DNA of 60,000 nucleotides from Apostichopus japonicus (taxonomy: Eukaryota > Echinodermata > Holothuroidea > Aspidochirotida > Stichopodidae). The translations under genes were made by a program, and so were the position numbers. Below the pieces are notes generated by a model. It worked only from the letters and a program-made list of their open reading frames with translations. It did no database searches and was not told the origin of the DNA. The DNA is taken from contig NC_092573.1 in assembly GCF_037975245.1 (NCBI RefSeq), forward strand, positions 4,465,501-4,525,500. The letters are read 5' to 3'. Every line of letters begins with the position of its first letter. Positions within the stretch are counted from its first letter, which is position 1. Of this stretch, positions 36,653-48,777 are shown piece by piece.

Positions 36653-37970
36653 CTGAGAAAAAGAAGAGAGGTAAAGGAGTTAATTTAGAATAATACTGCC
36701 GTGACTGTTAATAGACTGTTGTCCATGGAGACCAAAATACTAAAAGTGTCCTCCAATTGACAATGACGTATTATACCACTGACATGACAATGACCCTAAA
36801 CATTGCAAATTACAAGAATAATCTACCATTTATAGAAACTTTGTACATAGTTATGTATGTATCTTGAGAAAAAAAAACAAATTTGACCCCAGCTGGCCTG
36901 AAATGACCAAAACAATACATAGCCAGGTACTGTATTAAGCTTAAATATGAGTGCATGATCTGACCCTGCAGATCAGTAGAAGCAGGGCGGCATAAAGTTC
37001 AACATTCAAACCTCACAGGCAGCTGTTTCAATGCCCCCGGATTACGGATTAAATGTTTAAGGAATAACAAAGGCAGGGATCAAAGATATATTATTCAGTT
37101 ACCTAAAAACTCTCTAATATTTGATTTTTAAGTTAACCGCTTCCTGTTTGACTGACTGTACACTCGCTTTGAAAATTGGCTCCTAAGGCCTCACCACAAT
37201 ACACAGTAAGCCGCCATTGATTACATAATATGCTTGAAATTCCACTTGATTTTGTACATTGTTCACTCTTTTCAGTTGATTTTATCAATGACCAAGACTA
37301 ATGTATGTCTTCCAGTTACAAAGTTGTTGACAATTAATAATCATGGACGTTAAATATGAATCTAAGAGACTGACTTTGGTCAGCTCGCGGTTTGATAAGC
37401 CAATGATGGCTTCTTCGCGAGTTCTTGCTGGCAGGAGGATCTAAAATACATACAATACATGCAAACATCTAGCTACTGTATATGTCCTAGTACTAGAGGA
37501 ATCCTAATGTAACAAAAACCACGCTATCTTTGTGTCTTTTCGCTATCTTTAGGCTTAAAAGCATAGCTGCTTATTTATGATTCTGCGACATGTTTTACTT
37601 TGTTCATCACCTTCTATTGGTGAAAAAAGGCTAAATTTCATACTGCACAGAAACATAATTTTCCAATGTGCAATTACGTAGCCTTAGTGCCTAACCTTTG
37701 TTCACAGAAAGTATCGATGTTGTAGATCTGTACTATGCAGACTTGAACAGCGATCAAAGCAGCAAGTGAATTTTGCGTTTTGGCGGGTAGATTTTTAGTC
37801 CAGTCGCCAAATGGCGAGTACTTTTAAAAATATTTGTCAAGGCCTGCTATGATATCACAAGTTCCAGAATGATACTACAGAATTGTCAAAATTCAACATA
37901 TGACTTAGAAGTTGAAGTAGATTGATGACAAAATCAGAGACAAATTTAGCTTAGTGCCAAGAGCAACATA
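36653..37970. other. no gene seen (probable intron); contains a hairpin
   Basis: AT-rich DNA upstream of the 36.5-kb exon on its strand. Includes the structured hairpin at 37384-37421, described separately. Confidence 0.6.
37384..37421 (-). ncRNA. two-stem hairpin resembling a decayed hammerhead-type fold
   Basis: CTCGCG (37384-37389) pairs with CGCGAG (37416-37421), enclosing a second stem AAGCC (37397-37401) with GGCTT (37408-37412) around the loop AATGAT. On the minus strand the internal strands read GAAGAAGCC and TATCAAACC, which resembles the CTGAAGAAG/GAAAC layout of the motif at 6252-6290. The hammerhead core residues are not conserved, so this is a structural similarity only. Confidence 0.25.
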
Positions 37971-38545
37971 CTACTACTACTACTAATAATAATGTAGATT
38001 TATATAGCGCCACCCCAAGAAAAGAGTAACTACTGCCCATGGCGCTTCGCAAAGTGGAAAGCATCAACATTGAAATGTACAACAGAAAAAATGAGTCTTC
38101 AGTAAACTCTTTAAAGTGGATGGACTAGAATAAGTTCGAAGATGGTCTGGTAACTGATTCCAAAGACTTGCGGTAGAGTAAGTCAAACTTCTGAAATCCT
38201 AAGCCTTCACGGGAGGTTCACATGATGTTATACCTTTAAGTATGGAAAGCGCATGTGATACATTACATAGGGATAGGTAGGGTACATGTTCGGGTCATGT
38301 GTGGGTCAATCAGCAAGGTAGATTGCCAAACCGAAAAGAGAACTCACATAGGGCAAATTTAGTATCTGTAGCTTGAGATAATAGCAACATGATATTATGA
38401 TGCCTAAGGATGGAAGCATGTGTGATACCTCAACAGGGTATCCATGTTAGGGTCATGTGTAGGTGAATCAGCATGATGAATTGCCAAAATGAAATATGAC
38501 AGATCAAAAAAGGGAACTCAGTAGGATTGAAGCATGCCCATGTTT
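37971..38545 (+). mobile_element. SINE-like or composite repeat with TTTATATAGCGCC head and internal duplication
   Basis: The stretch starts with (TAC)n/(TAA)n trinucleotides, then GTAGATTTATATAGCGCCAC and CATGGCGCTTCGCAAAG, a combination I associate with dispersed repeats of marine invertebrates. Further right, two diverged blocks repeat GGGTCATGTGTGGGTCAATC-like and AATTGCCAAA-like sequence (about 38270-38350 and 38430-38520). Boundaries are approximate and the class is inferred. Confidence 0.4.
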
Positions 38546-40591
38546 ACTCAGCAGGGTGTACTTTTACTCCAATAAGGTTATGTTATGGTAGAAGGATGCA
38601 ATATATCAGGGTAGCTATGGATTAGAGGTGATTCAAGGGATTGGAGGGGATTAGTGGGATATGGAGAGAGAGACACAAGTGAGGAGGGGTGTATGAAAGT
38701 GGATATATAAGCTTTTAAGAATTGGTAAAATAGAATTCCATGACTATGGCAAATACCTGAAAGTATTTATAGTAAGCATACAACCTTACCCAAAATACAG
38801 TAGTTTGCTTTTTTTAGAATGTCTACAATCAAACTCTCGTAGTATTTGTTATAGCCTGCACAACTTCATACAAAGCAAGTTCACAAGAAATTATTTTGTG
38901 AGTAGATATACTGTAGCTTTCTCTTGATTGCCAAGTTGTTTACAAAAAGGCAATGGACATGAATTGATCTCCAGGGCCACAGTGAAGTTTTGTACCCATT
39001 TTGCAGACTATTAAAAACTCTACTAAGATACGTGTAAGACTAACATAACTCTACATTAGAAATGGCTTCATAGATTTATAAGCCTATAGGATCAGCAACT
39101 TCTGTTAAATGATGTGTATTAAAGTCAATAATTTGATATTTCATTATAACCAAGCAATCACATAGATTGACAAAAGGACACAATGGATTTCTTATTTCAC
39201 ATCAGGCCAGATACCAGATTTGCTGGATTCAGTAAAGAAATCCGGCCAGACTTAACAGATTTTGGATATTAAAATTTAGGGTAATGAGTAGAAGGATGGG
39301 GATTGAAATTGATGAGAAATCCAGCATCTCTTTGCTTTATTTTTAATGTTATTCACAAGATGATGTTTAAGAAATTAGATCTTCCTTTGAATGAGTATAC
39401 ACATTGCACACAAGGAATAACAGCCATTAGAACCTTATTGCTTCTAGGCTACAATTAAAATACTTTACATAGTCTAACATTCTAGGGCATATCAACGAAC
39501 AAGACTGTGGAAATTCCAGCCCGATCTGAAATCCAGTGCATCCCTTTTGACAACAAGCTAAATTTGTCATTTCTATAAAGGTTTCATGAAAAGGGAGATA
39601 TGTAGGTCAAAACTATGGTTCCTGCTCTGACACATTAAAAGGAGTTATATGACAACACTATGTACAATTCAAGTGAAAATGTATTGAATTTACATCGCAT
39701 ATTAACTTATTTTCTGTCACTTGTCTCTTCTTTTCAAATTATTATTATTATCAATATTATCTTTTAAGTTCCTTCATAGATGCCTTGCAGCTAGAGAGAT
39801 TAACACTCTTCTGTACAAATCTGTTGAGTATCATAACACTGACTGCTTGGGAAGCTGCTAAACATATCCAATGCTTTAGTTGTACAGTAAATCATTTATT
39901 TGCCATGTACCCCCATACTACACACACACATATACTGATCAGATGGAATCTCCATATGATACCTAAAGGATATCTTCTGCCAGAGGGCCAACACAGCTTG
40001 GATTCATGTCAGTCAACACCAAGCATATCTCAGACATGACTCATGCAAGGCTTCCATTTTATCTTGATCTTTGACCTGAGACAGACTGCCAGAGAACAGC
40101 TTGGTTGATAATGGCATAGACTGGTACAAAATGCAAGATTGCAATATTTTCTTCATAAGTTTGAACCAAATTTCTGATTTGTAGCAAATTTTTATTAGTA
40201 AAATTTGAATTATATGAAGGTTCACAAAATACATGGTGTTTCTTGCAATAGGCTTGTTATTGTGTGTGTGGCCCAGACTCCCCTTCTGGTTTTCATCTTT
40301 TGCAGTAAAAGTTAGCAACAGACATAATTTTGATGAAGTTAAGAAAAAATTGAAGTGTCCTTTTGCATGAGGATATTCCTTATTTTATACAAGTTTACGC
40401 ATTTCTTATGCACCCATATTTTGGGAAAATTTTTAGTAGCTACTAGGGTATGTTGGTATACCTGGTATTTTATTCATACCCATACCGACGGTATTGAAAT
40501 GTCATAAACAAATATACCGAAAATACCAGGTATATCTGAAAACAAACATTGAATACCAAGAAAACCAAGACAATTTTCCAAGGAAACTATC
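38546..40591. other. no gene seen
   Basis: AT-rich DNA. A minus-strand open frame at 40013-40318 has no flanking splice sites that I can support. Confidence 0.6.
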
Positions 40592-40769
40592 CACAAGAAA
40601 AATATGCGTGTAGGCACTTGGAATGGTAGAATGAAAAAGGAGGAGGGACCGGAAGGGGGGTCCGGTCATAGAGGGCGCACAGTGTTATTTATTTACCAGG
40701 ACTTTATAGGCACGGTAGAATGAGGTGCTAAGGTTGTGAGGAGACAGGTAAGCGAGGAGCGAAGTAAAT
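40592..40769 (+). mobile_element. MITE, copy 1 of a three-member family
   Basis: The stretch contains a GC-rich hairpin, GACCGGA (40647-40653) with TCCGGTC (40661-40667). GAGGGCGCACAGTG and GGTAGAATGAGGTGC follow, and it ends GGAGACAGGTAAGCGAGG. This order is matched by the reverse complement of 41807-42012 and, in its right half, by 59755-59900. No ORF. Confidence 0.65.
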
Positions 40770-41806
40770 TAATAATACCCCATAAAAATACCAACCCACA
40801 TAATACACGCCAAAGTGCCAGTAAGAGCACTTTGACAAGGTAAATTTCATGTGAGTGGGGAGGAGGGGGCACCAGAGAGGGTACCAATTAACTGACCATC
40901 AGACAAAAAGCAACATCGGCTGTTTGGATTGGAGGAAGGAGAAGGTCCACAAAATTTGAAAAGGGTGAATATGACCTTGGAGGTCAAAATGAGTGGTAGG
41001 ATGAGAACAGGATATGCCATGTGGCTCCTGAGAGTATCTTCAATACTATTGCAATGAAAACAAACCTCAAATGTTCAATATTAGAGCCAAAAAACAACAT
41101 TTTGCACAGTTTGAGTATATGTACAAATTCCTATATATTGCTTTAAAACCTTGCTTCTACAAAACTTAATTAGATTATTTTATGTCTGGGGGAACAGTAT
41201 ATATATTGTACCTGCAGTACTGTATTTATCATTTAGTCATTTCCAATGTATTTCAAAACTGTGTTCAACATGGGTCATACAATTAATCAGCAGTTGCCAT
41301 GATCTCTTGTTTTTAACTCACTATTGCAACGAGTATGCTAATTGATGGGAAGTTAAGTGACCAAGTACCAGCAATGCAAAATGTCATTCACAGTTCAACC
41401 CACTCAATTATTTAAATAGAAACTACAGGAAAATAAAATATATCAGGGTATTTACTGCCTAAAATTACTCCCATTTCCAAGAAATCAAAACAAAACCAGG
41501 ATGATGCCCTTCTGAGGAGTTCATATTTGAAATGCTGATTAATGCAATATTTAACAGAATTGGTTGCTAAGATTTCATATTAGTGAAATTTATCTGCTTT
41601 CTGATTAGTTTACCGCAGACTTGTCGCACATCATCAAAGCAATCCGCCAAGCAAAACATGCTTAGTCCAATGTAAGTTTCTTGAGATACAAGGCTTAATT
41701 GTAGGTATTTATATTTTCAACTCTGTAACGATCCGACATTTCACACCAAGAATGGGTTTAAAGAATGACAGCTAGCAGTCACCCCAAAAATCACTGGTTT
41801 TGGTAT
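40770..41806. other. no gene seen
   Basis: Spacer between two copies of the same MITE family. Confidence 0.6.
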
Positions 41807-42012
41807 TTACCAACAACGATACTTACCTGTCTCTTACTACACTAAAGCACATTCCTATTCTACCAAGACGCCACTGGTATTATTTTAGCACTGCGCCCCC
41901 GGTGACCTCTCCTTCGGGTCACCGCATACCATCTCTTGCTTCCGGATTTACCATTCCAAAGAAAAATGCGTGTAGTAGGAGACAGGTAAGAGAGGATCAA
42001 GTGAAGTAAATA
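41807..42012 (-). mobile_element. MITE, copy 2 of the family, with 21-bp inverted ends and central hairpin
   Basis: CTTACCTGTCTCTTACTAC plus AC (41822-41842) is the inverse of 41970-41990 with one mismatch. Similarity extends outward to a GTAAATA motif on each side. The centre forms a perfect 8-bp stem: CGGTGACC (41900-41907) and GGTCACCG (41917-41924). Read on the minus strand it parallels the copy at 40592-40769. A perfect splice-donor look-alike at its left end is part of the inverted repeat and not an exon. Confidence 0.75.
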
Positions 42013-43025
42013 AGAAGATTACAAATTGTGAAGTTCATGAAAATGTCTGGTTTGCATTTTGTAGGTTTCACAATGAGAATGTTTCCTTGAATTCCAGGTT
42101 TCTTGGCCACTAAGTGTTATAATAGTGGGGGGACCCAGTCAGACTAGCTCCAAGGCTACACCATAAATCAAACCTTTCAGAACAGACCTGAACTTTGTGC
42201 TAAGAATAACAACTCCTATTATTAGCAGTGAGTTTTTAGCACCAAGCATCCTGTAAGTTATTCCTCTTTTGGAGGGCATGGGATCAATGTTTTTCATTGC
42301 AATATATATTCAAGTTTTTGTAGGCAACATTTTTATAAATGAGACCTTTTTTTCCATACCCTGGTAATGTAATGAGCCTTGTGCAAATAAATAAAGTGAT
42401 AAAGAGACACATTTGAAAGCCTAAAGGCAGTGCCAAGAGATTTTAACAGTAACAGTTAGAGAACCAACTAGCCTGCTGAGTACATGGCATTGCCCTAGAT
42501 GGGTAATTCCGCTGTGCAGAGGGTTACTCCCATTACATCTTGGGCATGATTTTGTCACCATAGCTGCTGTAATTTGGACTCCTAGGCAGTATTTTGTTCA
42601 TTACTTTTATGATGCACAACCGATGTGGTCGTAGTTTTATGATTGAAGAGAAAAATCTAAATCAGCATCGTTTGTTTTCAATTTGTGAGCAAGCAACATT
42701 TGGTTACTCGCGTTACTGAAAAAGGACGTGACCTCAAAATGATGAGAATAAAATTCAATATCTCCTCTAACTGTACCAGACAAATCAAACTTGTTATATA
42801 TGTTATGCATCTAAGGTATAAGAGCATCTACTCATGGGTAAAAAGTACTACAATGAATAATGAAAGAACTTGCTTTTATCTAATTAATCAGTTACTCGTG
42901 TTACGGTTACATCAGAATTTGAAGTTTGTTAAAGAGAACCAACATTGAAAACTATCAACTTCCTGTTTGTTAACATGTTTGTAAACAAGTCCATAGATTG
43001 TTAGGCAAATTCAAACACACCGAAT
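42013..43025. other. no gene seen
   Basis: AT-rich. The open frame at 42685-42948 (+) has no domain or splice support. Confidence 0.6.
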
Positions 43026-43590
43026 TCACAAAACATAACCTAAAACTGAGTGGAAAGCTTGAAATGTCCTCGACTGTCTTTCCCAGTGCCTTAACCATTG
43101 GATGATGTAGGTAGTAGATGCAGTTCTGGGGAAAGTTGGGACCATTTCCAGTAATGCCCAGCCCTTGACATCACTGTGAGCCAATACCTGTGACTTCTCC
43201 TGGTAACACTGAACTGTCATAGTCAACAATATACCAGTCCCCCACCATTATCTTTGAACAGCTATGTGGCTTTGAGATCTGGGTACATTCACATAGCAGC
43301 TCCAAACTGTCTTTGGACAAGGTGTACAACTCTGCATGGGGGGAGTTGATGACCTTCATCATGTGATGCATTGGTGGAATGCCTGAGGTTGGTTTAGCAT
43401 TGGAAAACACAGTTCCTAGATCTAAACTTTCATTTTGCTCAGCGATATCTGCATTGGTCATTTCTTTCACACTTTCACCTTTCATAGAAGTAGCACAATT
43501 CACAAAAGATGTAGCACCATTGATGATTTCTTTCGACTTGGTACAACAGACCAGACATGTCTCTTTACCGCCCCACTACTGCCATCAACT
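43026..43590 (-). pseudogene. decayed ORF, probably mobile-element derived
   Basis: The minus-strand frame is open from about 43585 to 43171. It includes KETCLVCCTKSKEIIN, then MNCATSMKGESVKEM, and ends KIMVGDWYIVDYDSSVLPGE followed by VTGI before running out. The reading appears to continue after a frame change around 43165-43175 (SRAGHYWKWSQLSPE), which suggests a frameshift. The segment VGDWYIVDYDSSVLPGEV resembles a small Tudor/SH3-like module I associate with uncharacterised invertebrate transposon proteins, an attribution from memory. Cys pairs upstream could be a remnant metal-binding knuckle. A host gene fragment is the alternative. Confidence 0.4.
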
Positions 43591-44763
43591 GAGGGTGTGA
43601 TACAAATCCAACATTGGGCATGAATAGCGCCCCCTATCTTAAATCCATGAATAGCGCCCCCTACATGGGCTGGTAGGTGACCGGTTATTTCAAATCAAAC
43701 TCCCTACACTTGGTTTAATGTACAGTTAATTTACCTACGGTCAATAAATGGTACAGTAGGTGATATTAACGCACGATCAATATTTTCTTATCTCTGAAAA
43801 ACATCCTATCTGTCGATTTGGCATGGATTGACCCAAATAAACAAACATTTAAATGAGTGCAGGTAATATTTCTATATTATTCTAGTTTACAAGATATTCA
43901 GCTTAAAAATATATTAAAGCTTTGGAAGGCTAACTTGACAAAAAGATCAACTTCTCATTGTAGGCCTGAATGTTACTGTTTTAGAAATCTACTAAAAAGG
44001 GTTCTTTAGAACAATGTTCAGCACCCTTGGATGACATTCAACATGCTTTGTCGGACAAAGTTTGTCCTTTTGTAATGCCTTTAAATGTAGTTATTGTAAT
44101 ATAATGTGTTATTGGAGGACCCAAAAGTCTCATTTTCTCCTATTGAGTTTTGCATGGAATGTACTTATTTCCTATTATCAAATCTATTGGGTCCTGAAAG
44201 TATAACAACCTTGTTTGAGGATCTTGACATTTGGCACATATTTCCAATTCCTGGAAGAGAGGATGATATCTTTGCTCAAGTATATCTAAATTGCTGCCTG
44301 CAACATAACAGTATAATATGTATACTGTAACTGTTGTCTTTAAAGAGCACACAAAAAGACTGGAGTGGAGTGATGGCTGGCTATATTAGTTAAATTGTTG
44401 TTTTGCAATGCACATTCAGTAGTATGTCAAACAGTAGTAGTACTGGTTGGTATACCTTACAGCAAGTCATCAAATCTGTATTATTACTGCTACTGTGTTC
44501 ACCACCTCTTGAACACACTGAATCATACCTGCATGCTTGTACTGAACGTATGCAGAACTTTGCCTGCGTAGCACACCTGTGTGCTAAATAATTTACTTCA
44601 AGAGCCTGTTCATGTTCGTTTTTATTACACAGAATTCAACGATGATCACGTGGATCCCAAACGCAACCACCAATCAGAATTATCAATTGGTTAATAACCG
44701 TTTCATTGTCTAATTAAATACTCTCGTCCAGACCTACAGTCATATTTATTATTATTTTATCTT
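43591..44763. other. no gene seen; short CGCCCCC direct repeat
   Basis: ATGAATAGCGCCCCCTA occurs twice (about 43620 and 43648), 28-29 bp apart. Open frames at 44106-44352 on both strands overlap and have no recognisable domain. Confidence 0.55.
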
Positions 44764-44796
44764 GGGGGGAGGGGGAGGAGGGAGGGGGAGGAGGGA
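44764..44796 (+). other. G-rich tract with strong G-quadruplex potential
   Basis: Five runs of three or more G are separated by A or AGGA spacers (GGGGGGAGGGGGAGGAGGG and so on). This is the best quadruplex-type pattern in the window. Confidence 0.7.
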
Positions 44797-45889
44797 AATC
44801 TTCAGGGAAGGAACTTTGCTAAATTTGCTATCTTTAGTATGCTAAAATCTGTGGTCAATACTGACCATGTTTAATTAACACACCTTTAATTAACACAAAT
44901 TGATACTGATGAAATCATGATTTACTTTCAAGACCATTCTCTTCATTTCATGCATACTGTAGGTACAGTAAAGAAGCACTCATTCTATCCTGTAGTTTAT
45001 ACACATATAACTGACATAACACGACAACCATGTTTTAACCAATACACACTACTACACTCTTCTCTCCTTTCAAATAATGTCATCTCATGTTATTATGCAG
45101 ATCTCTCTGAGTCATTCCGATAGATAGAAGTAGAGTCTAGCTCTAGATCCTCCTTCTCCTCCGTAGATCTCTCCTAGAGAGGGAGCTGGATGAAACATGC
45201 ATGACTCACTCAGCCTACTACTCACTTGAGTTTCTCTCATCCTAAGTATGAATAAATTACTAAGTTGACTAGCAGTAATGACATTCGAGTGACTCGTCAA
45301 TAAAGCAGGCTTTTGGATAACGACATGACACACTGAAGGAAAAAAGGAATAAAAACTTGTCCTAGGCTCACTGGAAATTTTCAAAGCTCCAATTTAATTC
45401 TCATCTATGCATAATTCATCCAATCCCTACTACGCATCTTTACAGGTGAAAACAAATTCAAACGGGATGCTGTAATGTCGATGTGTACAAAAGGCAAGAT
45501 GTCGTTTTTGAGTTGGGTTCAAAAACAGCCGATTGTGTTCTGAGATGAGATGGAATATCACAGGGTATTAAATTCATATAAACTGGTTCAAATGTATCAT
45601 ATTGAAATGCAGCTCACAATAATTTCATAGGATTCCTTCACATACAATTGTTTTAGAATCCAATATATGTATTGCCCATCATCCTCTTTCTAATCACTCT
45701 CCGTAAAACAAGGTTATGTCAAATGGTCCTAGTGTCAGTGTGGCTATTGTATTGAATCAAGTTTTGTACCTAAATGACAGTAGGGTATGTGTCAAATATT
45801 TAAGGGGGTTAAAGACAAACAACATTAAAACCTAAGTTTGTCTTTTGCAAGATGGCATTCGTTACCGACTGTTTCACCAAACAGTATGT
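44797..45889. other. no gene seen
   Basis: Spacer. The minus-strand open frame at 45112-45384 shows no domain. Confidence 0.6.
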
Positions 45890-46838
45890 AAGGTCAGTCT
45901 TAAGTTAAGACTGACCTTGTCTCATCATCACCAGACTTCTACATAAGGTCAGTCTTAATTTAAGACTTACCTTGTCTCATCATCACCATCACGAGACTTC
46001 TACATAAGGTCAGTCTTAAGTTAAGACTTACCTTGTCTCATCATCACCATCACTAGACTTCTACATAAGGTCAGTCTTAATTTAAGACTTACCTTGTCTC
46101 ATCATCACCATCACTAGACTTCTACATAAGGTCAGTCTTAAGTTAAGACTAACCATGTCTCATCATCACCATCACTGGACTTCTACATAAGGTCAGTTTT
46201 AAGTTAAGACTTACCTTGTCTCATCATTACCATCACTAGACTTCTACATAAGGTCAGTCTTAGTTTAAGACTTACCATGTGTCATCATCACCATCACTGG
46301 ACTTCTACATAAGGTCAGTCTTAAGTTAAGACTAACCTTGTCTCATCACCATCACTAGACTTCTACATAAGGTCAGTCTTAATTTAAGACTTACCATGTC
46401 TCATCATCACCATCACTGGACTTCTACATAAGGTCAGTTTTAAGTTAAGACTTACCTTGTCTCATCATTACCATCACTAGACTTCTACATAAGGTCAGTC
46501 TTAAGTTAAGACTGCCCATGTCTCATCACCATCACTGGACTTCTACATAAGGTCAGTCTTAATTTAAGACTTACCATGTCTCATCATCACCATCACTGGA
46601 CTTCTACATAAGGTCTGTCTTAATTTAAGACTTACCATGTCTCATCATCACCATCACTGGACTTCTACATAAGGTCAGTCTTAAGTTAAGACTGCCCGTG
46701 TCTCATCACCATCACTGGACTTCTACATAAGGTCAGTCTTAATTTAAGACTTACCATGTCTCATCATCTCCATCACTAGACTTCTACATAAGGTCAGTCT
46801 TAATTTAAGACTTACCTTGTCTCATCATCACCATCACC
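45890..46838. repeat. ~61-bp tandem repeat, about 16 copies, each with a palindromic core
   Basis: Units start AAGGTCAGTCTTAAGTTAAG at 45890, 45944, 46005 and then about every 54-61 bases to 46787. Each ends CATCATCACCATCACTAGAC or a close variant. The core GTCTTAA, one base, TTAAGAC is an inverted repeat in nearly every copy. In the first copy the symmetry is perfect over 29 bases (45890-45918; arms AAGGTCAGTCTTAA and TTAAGACTGACCTT). Length differences come from missing CATCAT or CAC triplets. The array ends in a C-rich tract. Confidence 0.95.
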
Positions 46839-47794
46839 CCCCATCTCCCCCCCCCACCACCACCTGTAGTTGATAACAAGCAGATAAGAAAGTCTCCAAG
46901 ATTCTTTTTACCAGTCCAAAGTAATCAGCATATTTAACAGTTTTGAAGAGTTGTCTTCTGAGTGGTTTACCACACAAATCGTGCTTTTGAACTCTCAACC
47001 TTCCCGTACCCCCTAAAGCACTTTGCTCACAGGGTACACAGTTGTAGGTTCCTACAAGTTAAGTTTTAGTCACCTGGAATTAATTTTCCTTTCTACACTA
47101 TGTATTTTTACCCCCAACCCCCCCCCCCCCCCCAGAAGAGGAAAATATGCCTAAACTAAACATTTTAGTTTAATACGCCCTAATCATAAAAGGTTCCATG
47201 CCACGGTCAAAAATGTTGCAAGTACTATGCTGGCATGCGTAAATCAAGTGTATCATTCTCAACTAATTTTTGAGAGCTCTTCATATTTCTATATGAAATC
47301 ATTCAAAACATGTAACCACTGTTTATAGGAAACCCTTTTGATGCTGTTTAATGTTAACTAAATCCCTTATCCATGTCTGATAGACCTTGCTATAGACCTG
47401 TGCACAGCTATCTCTTTTCTCGCTTTCCACTGAAGTTCCCGTCTTCTTGCTGGAAAACCAGCTTTATGTCATATGATAGAGATGCCTGAGATAAACAATT
47501 CCACATCCAGATTGGCAGAGGCTTAAGAATACATCCTGCTTCAAAAGTCATGGTTGCTCTGACATTTAGTAAAGGTCTCATATAGACGTAAACTGCTATT
47601 AGCCAGTAAACCTCTCACTTTCACTTTCTTTTCCTCTTTCCATATTTTCACAGTGACAGTAAAACAGTGGCCTTGTTCACATAAGGGATGTACTAAGGGG
47701 AGGTGAGGATCTTGTTTTCCTTCGCCCTTCAGATTTGAAAATGCATGGTGGATCAACATCAACCAGAGCATTTATTGTGTTTATACAGAAGAGA
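46839..47794. other. no gene seen
   Basis: Spacer with poly-C tracts (46845-46856 and 47117-47134). The minus-strand frame at 47541-47771 is unsupported. Confidence 0.6.
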
Positions 47795-47801
47795 GCAGGG
47801 C

Positions 47802-48777
47802 GCGAATTTTTTTTTCCCAAACAGGTTTGCAAGTGTGCGTAAATAGTCGTTCATGATTGGTCGGAAAAGTTACGTCATCACCATAGAAACCTTCACCTTG
47901 AGGTTCTGCATCCATTTGTTGCAACGAAGATATACCCGTTCAAAATTACCCGTAGCTTTTCGTACATATATTTAGATATGTTTGGAATTGGTTTAGACAT
48001 ATTTAGCACACTAGTATTGTATGATCTACTTTGATCGAAGTTTTCTGTAAAGGCATTAATCGATAACATCGCACAGTGAAAGTTTCGTACAGGGTACATC
48101 ACACATGCGCTGTAGGCCTATATGTATTATAACTCTGTACACAGTGCAGTGTCGGAAATATATCAGAATATACACTATACTGTTTTGCGTATATTCACTC
48201 GACTCGTGAAGTTGCTTTTAGTGTAGGCCTACCCATTCCACGAAACGAATTCTGATTTCAATAGAACGGCTCACGAATCGTGGATAACGTAAACACGAAC
48301 CAAATAGAATGTAGCGTATGTATCATATGTGAGGTCAACATGTAATCCAAGCATTAAACTCTGTACACAGTACAGTGACGGAAATATATCACACTACACA
48401 CTATATTGTTTGCGTATATTCACTCAAGACCGATGAACTCGCGTCGTGAAGTTGCTTTTAGTGTAGGCCTACCCATTCCACGACACGAAATCTGATTTCA
48501 ATAGAACGGCTCACGAATCGTGGATAACGTAAACACGAACCAAATAGAATGTAGCGTATGTATCATATGTGAGGTCAACATGTAATCTAAGCATTAAAAG
48601 TAAAGTTAGTGCGTTTGAAGGGAAACCCCTTAACTAGACTCAATCAAGTGTCAGTGTGTAACTCAGTATATGTCTTCGAACTTCCAAGCGATGGTTATTA
48701 TTTATGCCGACGTCACGAGCAATCTGATTGGCTGAAAACTCCGTAATTGCAAACCTGTTTGGGAAAAAAAAATTCGC
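47802..48777. mobile_element. non-autonomous DNA transposon with perfect 31-bp terminal inverted repeats
   Basis: The left end 47802-47832 starts GCGAATTTTTTTTTCCC and continues AAACAGGTTTGCAA. The right end 48747-48777 is its exact reverse complement. GCAGGGC occurs immediately outside the left end (47795-47801) and two bases outside the right end (48780-48786), a possible target duplication. Subterminal regions on both sides carry TGATTGG/CCAATCA and TTACGTCA/TGACGTCG-like motifs. The interior has no transposase ORF and contains a large direct duplication. The superfamily is uncertain (hAT- or Mutator-like by target size). Confidence 0.85.
48131..48598. repeat. direct tandem duplication inside the transposon
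   Basis: Two copies, 48131-48356 and 48357-48598, both starting AACTCTGTACACAGT and sharing GTAGGCCTACCCATTCCACG and CACGAATCGTGGATAACG. The second copy has an insertion of about 16 bp (around AAGACCGATGAACTCGC). Confidence 0.95.

Noticed and set aside
40013-40318. 101-codon minus-strand open frame
   Set aside because: The last third looks protein-like, but the rest is hydrophobic low-complexity sequence and no acceptor/donor pair could be fixed.
41822-41880. Minus-strand exon ending at a perfect GTAAGTAT donor
   Set aside because: The donor lies in the terminal inverted repeat of a MITE whose other copies show the same sequence in non-genic positions.
44106-44352. Overlapping opposite-strand open frames of about 70 codons
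   Set aside because: Neither has a recognisable domain or splice support; probably chance in low-stop sequence.
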